Below are positions 37,269 to 44,576 of a stretch of 64,000 nucleotides of DNA, piece by piece (within the stretch, counting starts at the first letter, position 1; every line of letters starts with the position of its first letter). Where the stretch lies: the NCBI GenBank assembly GCA_944325415.1, contig CALUZW010000011.1, positions 23,834-87,833 of the forward strand, in the 5' to 3' direction. A program made the translations under genes and the position numbers. The notes beneath the pieces were generated by a model. That model was not told the DNA's origin. It did no database searches and worked only from the letters and a program-made list of their open reading frames with translations. Origin of the DNA: an uncultured Bacteroidales bacterium (lineage in GTDB: Bacteria > Bacteroidota > Bacteroidia > Bacteroidales > UBA11471).

Positions 37269-39113
37269 TTATTCGACGGTTACCGATTTGGCCAGGTTGC
37301 GTGGCTGGTCTACATCTTTGCCCTTGCAGATGGCGATATGGTAGGCCAGCAGTTGCAGGGGTATGGTGGTAATGAGCGGTTCGAGGCAGGCCAGGGTGTA
37401 AGGCAGCTCTATGCAGAAGTCGGCTATACGTTTTATTTCGGTATCACCCTCGTTGACAAAGGCGATGACTTTTCCGTGCCGTGCCTTTATCTCCTGTATG
37501 TTGCTGATGATTTTCTTGTATTGCTGGTTGTGGGTGGCTATTACCACGACCGGCATTTCAGCGTCGATGAGGGCTATGGGGCCATGTTTCATCTCGGCAG
37601 CCGGATAACCTTCGGCATGGATATAGGAGATTTCTTTCAGTTTCAGAGCTCCTTCGAGTGCCACGGGGTAGTTGTATCCCCGTCCCAGATAGATGAAGTT
37701 GTGGGCGTAGGTGAAAATCTTGGACAACTGGGCGATGCTGTCGTTGAGTTTCAGCACCTGTTTCATCTTGTCGGGAATCTGATTGAGCTCACACACTATT
37801 TTTTGCAACTCTTCGGGCGAGATGCAGTCTTTGGCATGGGCCAAAGCCAGAGCCAGCATGGTGAGCACTGTTACCTGTCCGGTAAAGGCCTTTGTCGAAG
37901 CAACCCCTATTTCGGGCCCAACGTGTATGAATGAGCCTGTGTGGGTGGAACGGGCTATCGACGAACCTATTGCGTTACAGATACCGTAGACGAAGGCGCC
38001 TTTTTTCTTGGCTTCTTCTATGGCTGCCAGCGTGTCGGCCGTCTCGCCCGACTGGGAGATGGCGATGACCACGTCGTTTTCGTCGATGACCGGGTTGCGG
38101 TAGCGGAACTCCGAGGCATACTCTACTTCGACTGGGAAGCGGCAGAACTGCTCGATGAGGTATTTGCCTATCAGGGCGGCGTGCCATGAGGTGCCGCAGG
38201 CCACGATGACAAAACGCCGTGCGTTGAGCAGCCGTTTCTTGTTGTCGATGATGGCCGAGAGGGCGATGTCGGTGCCCTCGACGTTGACGCGGCCCCGCAT
38301 GCAGTCTTTGATACAGTCGGGCTGTTCAAAGATTTCTTTCAGCATGAAGTGCGGGTATCCGCCTTTTTCGAGCTGCCCGATGTTGAGCTTTATGGTATTT
38401 ATCTTGGGGTTGACCTTGGCATTGTTCTGGGTAACGACTTGCAGTTTCTCGCCTTTTTTCAGGACGGCGATTTCTCCATCTTCGAGGTAGACTACGCGGT
38501 TGGTGTATTCGACGATGGGGGAGGCGTCGGAGGCCAGGAAAAACTCGTTCTCGCCAATACCGATGGCCAGTGGGCTGCTCTGTCGGGCAGCAATGATGGT
38601 GTTGGGATTCCGGCGGTCGAGAATGGCTATGGCGTAGGCGCCGATTACCTCGTGCAGGGCCAACTGCACGGCGGTAAGCAGGTCGAGGTTGTGCGACACC
38701 TGGATATACTCGATGAGCTGTACAAGCACCTCGGTGTCGGTGCTGCTTTTGAAGGTATATCCTTCGTGTTGCAGTTTCTCTTTGATGGTGGCATAGTTTT
38801 CGATGATGCCGTTGTGTATCAGAGCCAGATTGCCCGATGCCGAGTAATGGGGGTGTGCGTTGATTTGGTTGGGCTCTCCGTGAGTGGCCCAGCGGGTATG
38901 TGCAATGCCTATGTGCCCTGTTGTGTCCTTGCTTTCGGCCAGATGAGCCAAGTCGGCCACTTTGCCTTTGGTCTTATAGACATTCAGTTCATCTGCGTTA
39001 TTTATAAGAGCGATTCCGGCACTGTCGTAGCCCCTGTATTCCAGTCTTTTTAGGGATTTTATGAGTATGGGGTATGCTTCTTGTTCTCCTATATAACCAA
39101 CTATTCCGCACAT
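37269..39113 (-). CDS. glmS: Glutamine-fructose-6-phosphate aminotransferase (isomerizing)
   Basis: First enzyme of UDP-N-acetylglucosamine synthesis. The start must be the ATG at 39113, because the chain then begins M-CGIVGYIG and Met removal exposes the catalytic Cys; the frame continues 20 codons upstream but would bury this Cys. 614 residues: class II glutaminase domain (GIAHTRWATHG, GNLALIHNGIIENY) and two SIS isomerase domains (CGTSWHAALIGKY, ISQSGETADTLAA), ending KSVTVE. First gene of the glmS-(purF-like)-carA-carB unit. Confidence 0.97.
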   Translation of the reverse strand: MCGIVGYIGEQEAYPILIKSLKRLEYRGYDSAGIALINNADELNVYKTKGKVADLAHLAESKDTTGHIGIAHTRWATHGEPNQINAHPHYSASGNLALIHNGIIENYATIKEKLQHEGYTFKSSTDTEVLVQLIEYIQVSHNLDLLTAVQLALHEVIGAYAIAILDRRNPNTIIAARQSSPLAIGIGENEFFLASDASPIVEYTNRVVYLEDGEIAVLKKGEKLQVVTQNNAKVNPKINTIKLNIGQLEKGGYPHFMLKEIFEQPDCIKDCMRGRVNVEGTDIALSAIIDNKKRLLNARRFVIVACGTSWHAALIGKYLIEQFCRFPVEVEYASEFRYRNPVIDENDVVIAISQSGETADTLAAIEEAKKKGAFVYGICNAIGSSIARSTHTGSFIHVGPEIGVASTKAFTGQVTVLTMLALALAHAKDCISPEELQKIVCELNQIPDKMKQVLKLNDSIAQLSKIFTYAHNFIYLGRGYNYPVALEGALKLKEISYIHAEGYPAAEMKHGPIALIDAEMPVVVIATHNQQYKKIISNIQEIKARHGKVIAFVNEGDTEIKRIADFCIELPYTLACLEPLITTIPLQLLAYHIAICKGKDVDQPRNLAKSVTVE

Positions 39114-39140
39114 ACTGTCGAGGTGTATTTTAAATTTGGG

Positions 39141-39148
39141 CAAAGGTA
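39141..39148 (-). promoter_or_regulatory. -7 box for the glmS operon
   Basis: Minus strand reads TACCTTTGCCC, a full TAnnTTTG match, 27 nt before the glmS ATG. The -33 region is not convincing. Confidence 0.55.
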
Positions 39149-39240
39149 GCAATATTATGTCAAAAAATCGCACCCTTTTTGAAAATAATATTGTTCAACC
39201 TCTCTTATCAACAGTTCAGGGTATAAAATCGGGAGATTTT

Positions 39241-40095
39241 TTATTTTTGATGCCGGTTGGTGGGTGTCTGCTTTCTTTCTGTGAGTGGGGTTTTTATGTT
39301 CTCTTTTTCCCGGCTGAATTCTCCCGGTGTGCGTCCGGTAATCTGCTTGAATACCCGGTTGAAACTGCTGGGGGTGTTGAATCCCGTGCTGTATGCGATT
39401 TTTCGCAAGGGAATGTTTCCCTCGGCCATCAGTTCTATGGCTTGGGTGATGCGGTGTGTGTTGACGCAGTGGGTAAATCGTATGCCGGCTTGCTTGAAGA
39501 GGCGGCTGAGGTTTCGCTCGGAGTAGCCGAAACGACGGGCCAGTTCGCTCATTCTCAGCTCTTCGTGGCAGTGCCCGGCAATGTAGTCGAGAATGGGCCG
39601 TATGCGGTTGTGGTCGGCAACGAGGCCGAAAGTCAACGGAATCTCCGAGGTGCGGCACATGCTGGGTATTACCTGTATGAAGGCGTGCAGAAACCGGTGT
39701 ATCTGCGGCAGCTTCTCTCGTTCGATGCGGGAGGGGCACGACTCGTGTATGAATTTCAGCAGGGCGGTTATCTGTTCGCTCGATTGATATACGGCAATTG
39801 CGGGAGCCGGGTCGCACAACGTGTAGATGATGGTGGCCGATACCCGCCGGTTGTTGCTCGACAGGGTGTGTGTTACCTCACGGGGTATGCAGGCGACGTG
39901 GTGTTCGGGAACGAACAGGATTTTTCCGCCGATGTCGATTCTCAGCGTGCCCGATGTCGTGAATACGATTTGGTCCATGGCATGGGTATGGGCCGGCAGC
40001 AGAATCTCTTCCCGACAAGCCTCTTTCACGACTATCGTATCGGGAGATGTGCCGGTTGTCGTACATGGGTATATGCACTGCTCGGGAGTATTCAT
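39241..40095 (-). CDS. AraC-family transcriptional regulator with cupin sensor domain
   Basis: 284 residues. N-terminal cupin-like domain (LPAHTHAMDQIVF, VPEHHVACIPREVTH) that may bind a small ligand, and a C-terminal pair of helix-turn-helix motifs (MSELARRFGYSERNLSRLFKQ near 185, IAYSTGFNTPSSFNRVFKQITG near 232), quoted here as landmarks MSELARRFGYSERNL and STGFNTPSSFNRVFKQ. It is divergent from the YczE-kinase fusion gene, with palindromic operator-like DNA between them, so that gene is the likely target. Confidence 0.88.
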   Translation of the reverse strand: MNTPEQCIYPCTTTGTSPDTIVVKEACREEILLPAHTHAMDQIVFTTSGTLRIDIGGKILFVPEHHVACIPREVTHTLSSNNRRVSATIIYTLCDPAPAIAVYQSSEQITALLKFIHESCPSRIEREKLPQIHRFLHAFIQVIPSMCRTSEIPLTFGLVADHNRIRPILDYIAGHCHEELRMSELARRFGYSERNLSRLFKQAGIRFTHCVNTHRITQAIELMAEGNIPLRKIAYSTGFNTPSSFNRVFKQITGRTPGEFSREKENIKTPLTERKQTPTNRHQK

Positions 40096-40106
40096 TGATT
40101 GGCTTG

Positions 40107-40130
40107 AATTGTAAAAACAATTACGTAATT
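40107..40130. promoter_or_regulatory. Overlapping palindromes, candidate operator
   Basis: AATTGT-AAAA-ACAATT (40107-40122) overlaps the perfect 12-bp palindrome AATTACGTAATT (40119-40130). They lie 11 nt upstream of the AraC start and about 30 nt before the -7 box of the divergent gene, a position suited to control both. Confidence 0.5.
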
Positions 40131-40157
40131 TGCAATTTCGGTCTAAATATAGAGATT

Positions 40158-40165
40158 TATCTTTG
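40158..40165 (+). promoter_or_regulatory. -7 box for the YczE-kinase fusion
   Basis: TATCTTTG, a full TAnnTTTG match, 24 nt before the ATG at 40190. Confidence 0.55.
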
Positions 40166-40189
40166 CACCGCGAAAAAAAATAGGTTTTA

Positions 40190-41500
40190 ATGGTAAAAAA
40201 AGAGTTAATCCGCCGCTATTCGGTTTTTGCGGTGGCATTGTTTGTCAGTGCATTAGGTGTAAGCCTGGTTACAAAATCTTATTTGGGTACATCGCCCATA
40301 TCGAGTATTCCCTACGTCATGAGTCTGAACACACCGTTGACGATGGGTACCTACATCTTTATTCTGAATATGTTCCTGATTGCGGCCCAGATGTTGATGC
40401 TCGGGCGTCGCGGTATTGTTGAAAAGCGCATCGACCTGCTCATGCAGATTCCGGTTTCGGTACTTTTCGGTCTGTTTATAGACCTGACGATGGCGATGCT
40501 GGGCAGTTACGAGCCCTCGCTCTATGGGTTGAAGTTGCTCTCCCTGGTAGTGGGTTGTGCCGTGTTGGCCTTAGGGGTAAGCCTCGAAGTGGTAGCCGAT
40601 GTTACCATGGTCAGTGGCGAGTACACGGTGCAGATAGCCTCCAAGCGGTTCAAGATACAGTTCGGTACGGTGAAGATAGCCTTCGACGTTACTCTGGTGG
40701 TGGTGGCTGTCGCCTTGTCGTTCATTCTCTCGGGTCGTATAGAGGGTTTGCGCGAGGGTACTGTCATCGTGGCCCTGCTCACCGGTCCGTTTGTACGGCT
40801 TATCAGTCCGTGGCTCGACTTCCTCCGCCGGTGGGAGGTGGCTGGCAGTGCTGCTCCCGACGAAACTTTGCGTGCCGGCGTGTCGCATACCGTGATTACC
40901 ATATCGCGTGAATATGGCAGTGGCGGCCACATGATAGGTGAGCAGTTGGCCAAGGCTCTCGGATACAAGTTTTATGACAGCGAACTGATTACGTTGGTTG
41001 CCAAGGAAGCCGGCTTTACCGAAAATTTCGTGCGCCGGAACGAGCAAAGCCTTCCCGGTAACATGCTGTTGCAGATGATTATGCAAGATTATGGCGCTCC
41101 CCTCGAAAAGAGCCTTTCACCCGCCGACGCTCTTTTTGTGGCACAGAGTCGGGTTATCCGGCGGATTGCCGCAGAGGGTCCCTGCGTCATCGTGGGGCGG
41201 TGTGCCGATTATATCTTGAAAGATTACCCCGATGTGTTGAAAATCTTTCTGCACGCCGATATGTCGAGCAAGTCGCGGCGTGTAACCGAGCAATACGGCA
41301 TATCCCCCGAGAAGGCCTTGCCCGAGATAGAGCGAATCAACAGGTCGAGGGAGGAGCATTATCGCCATTACACGGGCAACCACTGGGGCGATATACGCAA
41401 CTACAACCTTACGTTCGATACCGGTCGTTTCGGCGTAGAGCGCGTGTGTGCCGTCGTGCAGTCGCTGGTGGGTCAGCCCCAAAAGCCGAAAGCCGTTTAA
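40190..41500 (+). CDS. YczE/DUF6198-type membrane protein fused to a cytidylate-kinase-like domain
   Basis: 436 residues. Residues 1-210 form five or six membrane helices of the YczE/YitT-like type (FVSALGVSLVTKSYLGTSPI at 18-37, SLEVVADVTMVSGEYTVQ near 130). Residues about 232-430 are a soluble cytidylate-kinase-like P-loop domain (ITISREYGSGGHMIGEQLA near 237, VIVGRCADYIL near 330, INRSREEHYRHYTG near 383). The P-loop has GSGGHMIG instead of a Walker GKS/T, as is usual for this kinase-like family. A membrane carrier joined to a nucleotide-binding domain suggests regulated or phosphorylation-coupled transport, but that is inference. Confidence 0.85.
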   Translation: MVKKELIRRYSVFAVALFVSALGVSLVTKSYLGTSPISSIPYVMSLNTPLTMGTYIFILNMFLIAAQMLMLGRRGIVEKRIDLLMQIPVSVLFGLFIDLTMAMLGSYEPSLYGLKLLSLVVGCAVLALGVSLEVVADVTMVSGEYTVQIASKRFKIQFGTVKIAFDVTLVVVAVALSFILSGRIEGLREGTVIVALLTGPFVRLISPWLDFLRRWEVAGSAAPDETLRAGVSHTVITISREYGSGGHMIGEQLAKALGYKFYDSELITLVAKEAGFTENFVRRNEQSLPGNMLLQMIMQDYGAPLEKSLSPADALFVAQSRVIRRIAAEGPCVIVGRCADYILKDYPDVLKIFLHADMSSKSRRVTEQYGISPEKALPEIERINRSREEHYRHYTGNHWGDIRNYNLTFDTGRFGVERVCAVVQSLVGQPQKPKAV

Positions 41501-41538
41501 AAAAAGGAGTGGAGCCCCGTCGGATAAAAATTTTTACG

Positions 41539-41546
41539 TACCTTTG
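41539..41546 (+). promoter_or_regulatory. -7 box for the type III glutamine synthetase
   Basis: TACCTTTGCCGC matches TAnnTTTG and lies 70 nt before the ATG at 41617. No clear -33 element. Confidence 0.5.
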
Positions 41547-41616
41547 CCGCTGCAACAGAAGCCTCCCTTTCTCGTCACCAGGGAGTCAATTCTTTTATTA
41601 AAAAAGCAACAGAAAA

Positions 41617-43806
41617 ATGTCAACACTTCGATTCAGAGTTGTAGAGACAGCTTTCAAGAAAAAGCCTGTCGAGGTTCCGACTCCCGCGGAACACCCTTCG
41701 GAATATTTTGGTAAGTATGTATTCAACCAGGCCAAGATGCAGCAGTATCTGGCTCCCGATGTGTATGAGCAGTTGATGAACGTGATTTGCAACGGGGCTC
41801 CGCTCGACCGTTCGATAGCCGACCGCATTGCCGAGGGTATGAAGACTTGGGCCGTAGAGATGGGGGCTACCCATTACACCCACTGGTTTGCCCCCCTTAC
41901 CGAGGGTACGGCCGAGAAGCACGACTCTTTTATCGAACCCGATGGCCGTGGAGGCGTCATTCAGGAGTTCTCGGGCAAACTGTTGGCCCAGCAGGAGTCC
42001 GATGCGTCGAGTTTTCCCAACGGCGGTATCCGCAACACCTTCGAGGCACGCGGCTATTCGGCTTGGGATCCTTCTTCTCCCGCCTTCATTGTCGACGACA
42101 CGCTCTGCATTCCCACCATCTTCATTGCCTATACCGGTGAGTCGCTCGACTATAAGGCTCCGCTGCTCAAAGCTTTGCGGGCTGTCGACAAGGCCGCTGT
42201 TGATGTGTGTCATTATTTCAATCCCGAGGTCAAGAAGGTCTACGCCTATCTGGGTTGGGAGCAGGAATATTTCCTCGTCGATGAGGGACTTTACGCCGCC
42301 CGTCCCGATTTGCTCCTGACCGGCCGCACCCTCATGGGGCACGAAAGTTCTAAAAATCAGCAGCTCGAAGACCACTATTTCGGAGCCATACCCAGCCGCG
42401 TAGCTGCCTTTATGAAGGAGCTCGAAATCGAAGCCCTGAAATTTGGAATACCCGTCAAGACACGCCATAACGAAGTGGCCCCCAATCAGTTTGAGCTGGC
42501 CCCCATCTACGAGGAGTGCAACCTGGCCAACGACCACAACCTCCTCATCATGGCCCTCATGCGTAAACTGGCCCGCAACCACGGTTTCCGCGTGCTGCTG
42601 CACGAAAAACCCTTCAAGGGTGTGAACGGCTCGGGCAAGCACAACAACTGGTCGCTCGGTACCGATATCGGCGTGTTGCTCATGGCTCCCGGCAAAACAC
42701 CGCTCGACAACCTGCGCTTCATCACCTTTGTCGTGAACACGCTGATGGCCGTCTACAAGCACAACGGTCTGTTGAAAGCCTCCATTTCGAGTGCCACCAA
42801 TGCCCACCGTCTGGGTGCCAACGAGGCACCTCCTGCCATCATATCGAGCTTCCTCGGCTCGCAGCTCTCGCAGGTACTCGACCACATCGAAGAGAGCGAC
42901 GACAACGATTTTTCCTCGCTCGGCGGTAAGCATGGCATGCGTCTCAACATTCCGCAGATACCCGAGCTGCTTATCGACAATACCGACCGCAACCGCACTT
43001 CGCCCTTTGCCTTTACCGGCAACCGCTTTGAGTTCCGTGCTGTCGGTTCCGAGGCCAACTGCGCTTCTGCCATGATTGCCCTCAATGCCGCCGTGGCCCA
43101 TCAGTTGACCCGATTCAAACACGATGTCGACGCCTTGATTGCAGAGGGCACCGACCAGCAGGTGGCCATCTTGCATGTGTTGCGCCGATACATCAAGGAG
43201 TGCAAGGCCATACATTTCGACGGCAACGGTTACAGTGATGAGTGGAAGGCCGAAGCCGCCCGCCGCGGCCTCGACTGCGAGACAAGTGTGCCCCTTATCT
43301 TCGACAACTACCTCAAAGAGAGTTCGGTGAAGATGTTTGAGGAGACCGGCGTCATGACCCGTAAGGAGCTCGAAGCCCGCAACGAAGTCAAGTGGGAAAC
43401 CTATACCAAGAAGATACAGATTGAGGCTCGTGTTCTGGGCGACCTGGTCATGAACCATATCATACCCGTGGCCACCTCATACCAGTCGACCCTCATCGAC
43501 AATGTCTACAAGATGCGCGACCTCTTCCCCGCCGAAAAGGCTGCTCGCCTCTCGGCCAAGAACCTCGAAATCATTGAGGATATTGCCGAGCGCGAAATTG
43601 CTATCAAGGCCAAGGTCGACGAACTGGTCGAGGCCCGCAAGGTGGCCAACCGCATCGTCGGTGAACGTGAAAAGGCTATTGCCTATCACGATGTGATTGC
43701 TCCCAAACTCGATGAGATACGTTACCACATCGACAAGCTCGAACTGGCTGTCGATGACCGGCTGTGGACACTGCCCAAGTATCGCGAGCTCCTGTTTATT
43801 CGCTGA
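41617..43806 (+). CDS. glnN: Type III glutamine synthetase
   Basis: ATP-dependent synthesis of glutamine from glutamate and ammonia, the main nitrogen entry point. 729 residues, the length of the dodecameric GSIII class rather than the ~450 of GSI. Class features are the N-terminal RFRVVETAFKKKPVE segment, THYTHWFAPLTEGTAEKHDSF (partly GSI/GSII-like), AYLGWEQEYFLVD, VKTRHNEVAPNQFELAP, VLLHEKPFKGVNGSGKHNNW (landmarks EKPF, NGSGKHNNW) and a C-terminal GSIII-specific helical part. It sits near genes of glutamine-using enzymes (glmS, purF-like, carA) but has its own promoter and terminator. Confidence 0.97.
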   Translation: MSTLRFRVVETAFKKKPVEVPTPAEHPSEYFGKYVFNQAKMQQYLAPDVYEQLMNVICNGAPLDRSIADRIAEGMKTWAVEMGATHYTHWFAPLTEGTAEKHDSFIEPDGRGGVIQEFSGKLLAQQESDASSFPNGGIRNTFEARGYSAWDPSSPAFIVDDTLCIPTIFIAYTGESLDYKAPLLKALRAVDKAAVDVCHYFNPEVKKVYAYLGWEQEYFLVDEGLYAARPDLLLTGRTLMGHESSKNQQLEDHYFGAIPSRVAAFMKELEIEALKFGIPVKTRHNEVAPNQFELAPIYEECNLANDHNLLIMALMRKLARNHGFRVLLHEKPFKGVNGSGKHNNWSLGTDIGVLLMAPGKTPLDNLRFITFVVNTLMAVYKHNGLLKASISSATNAHRLGANEAPPAIISSFLGSQLSQVLDHIEESDDNDFSSLGGKHGMRLNIPQIPELLIDNTDRNRTSPFAFTGNRFEFRAVGSEANCASAMIALNAAVAHQLTRFKHDVDALIAEGTDQQVAILHVLRRYIKECKAIHFDGNGYSDEWKAEAARRGLDCETSVPLIFDNYLKESSVKMFEETGVMTRKELEARNEVKWETYTKKIQIEARVLGDLVMNHIIPVATSYQSTLIDNVYKMRDLFPAEKAARLSAKNLEIIEDIAEREIAIKAKVDELVEARKVANRIVGEREKAIAYHDVIAPKLDEIRYHIDKLELAVDDRLWTLPKYRELLFIR

Positions 43807-43830
43807 TAACTTTGTGGCATAAAGATAGAC

Positions 43831-43866
43831 AGGCCTGCCTTTGGATAGAGGCAGGCCTACTTGTTT
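43831..43866 (+). terminator. Terminator after glutamine synthetase
   Basis: 10-bp perfect stem AGGCCTGCCT / AGGCAGGCCT with an 8-nt loop, followed by ACTTGTTTT, 25 nt after the stop codon. Confidence 0.8.
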
Positions 43867-44400
43867 TCGGCCGAAGTGTGACGAGTGGTGCGTCGCAGCC
43901 TTTCACAAAAACCGGCGTAACGTATGTACCAGCAAGAGGCGTGCACCGGGCTTCTCATTGAATTTTTCAAAGAAAGACGATAGATGTCTCGCTCGCTCAT
44001 GGCATTGTCATTCTCTGCTTGACGGGAATCTGCATCACAAATCCTTCTTTATGGGGAGTTTTACATTGAATCCGAAAATACCTTTCCCGTTCATTCTTCT
44101 CTTCGGTGAGAAGAACGAACCAAGAAGACCCGCCGCCGGGTATCGGGCTTTCTCGCTCGGACGCCGACGCCTCGCTCGGGGGCTGCGGAACTCGCTGCGC
44201 TCACACAGTCCTCGCCCTCTTCCCTCACTCGGCTGCCGCCCTCCCGGCCCGGTAAGGGCGGTTTTTTTCCCCCCTTTTGTTCCCTTCTTCCTTCCTAATT
44301 GAAATGGGGCATTGTCGTTCCCCGCATGATGGGGAATCCATAAAACGCCCCTTTCTCACTTCACTGGATTCCCGTTCGGAGGCGGGAATGACAAATGACG
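43867..44400. other. Non-coding stretch with GC-rich and REP-like repeats
   Basis: No credible gene. It contains a degenerate GTCATTC...GGGAATC element at about 44008-44030, a GC-rich segment (44140-44260) with recurring CTCGCTCG and CGCTGCGCTC words, and the inverted repeat pair at 44314-44392. The 85-bp promoter repeat begins right after it. Short frames here are low-complexity and unconserved in appearance. Confidence 0.6.
44314..44392. repeat. REP-like inverted repeat pair
   Basis: A left arm at 44314-44340 (GTCGTTCCCC...GGGGAATCCA) and a right arm at 44365-44392 (TGGATTCCCG...CGGGAATGAC) are imperfect inverse copies, each also able to fold on itself. A weaker third copy lies near 44008. 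This looks like a dispersed intergenic palindromic element. Confidence 0.6.
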
Positions 44401-44554
44401 CGGCTCGGCATAGCCGAATCTGAAAACTTTGTTTTCATTTGGCTCTGCGCTCGCCTTTCACTATCTTTTGATAAGACAGGATTCGGCTCGGCATGGTCAA
44501 AGGACGAAAACTTTGTTTTCTCCTTGCCTCTGCGCTCGCCTTTCACTATCTTTG
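44401..44554 (+). repeat. 85-bp promoter-bearing repeat, two units
   Basis: The core TCTGCGCTCGCCTTTCACTATC starts (TCTGCG) at 44444 and 44529, exactly 85 nt apart, with CGGCTCGGCAT and the hairpin GAAAAC-TTT-GTTTTC in each unit. The first copy ends TATCTTTT and the second TATCTTTG. The same unit makes the array at 58756-59121. Confidence 0.85.
44524..44554 (+). promoter_or_regulatory. Promoter of the DEAD-box helicase in the last repeat unit
   Basis: TTG (44524-44526), 20 nt, TATCTTTG (44547-44554), an excellent Bacteroidetes -33/-7 pair, 22 nt before the helicase ATG. Confidence 0.7.
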
Positions 44555-44576
44555 TCCCTCGAAAAAATGAAAGAAT

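Noticed and set aside
39114..39173. N-terminal extension of glmS to 39173
   Set aside because: GlmS needs a Cys directly after the initiator Met; only the ATG at 39113 gives this, and the -7 box at 39141-39148 lies inside the putative extension.
37233..39240. glmS ribozyme or other riboswitch near glmS
   Set aside because: The 127-nt region upstream of glmS shows no ribozyme-like core, and such ribozymes are not expected in this phylum.
41620..43458. 612-codon minus-strand frame
   Set aside because: Antisense to type III glutamine synthetase; no conserved motif.
44314..44392. CRISPR-like palindromic repeats
   Set aside because: Only two or three imperfect copies in inverted orientation, with no spacer regularity and no cas genes.
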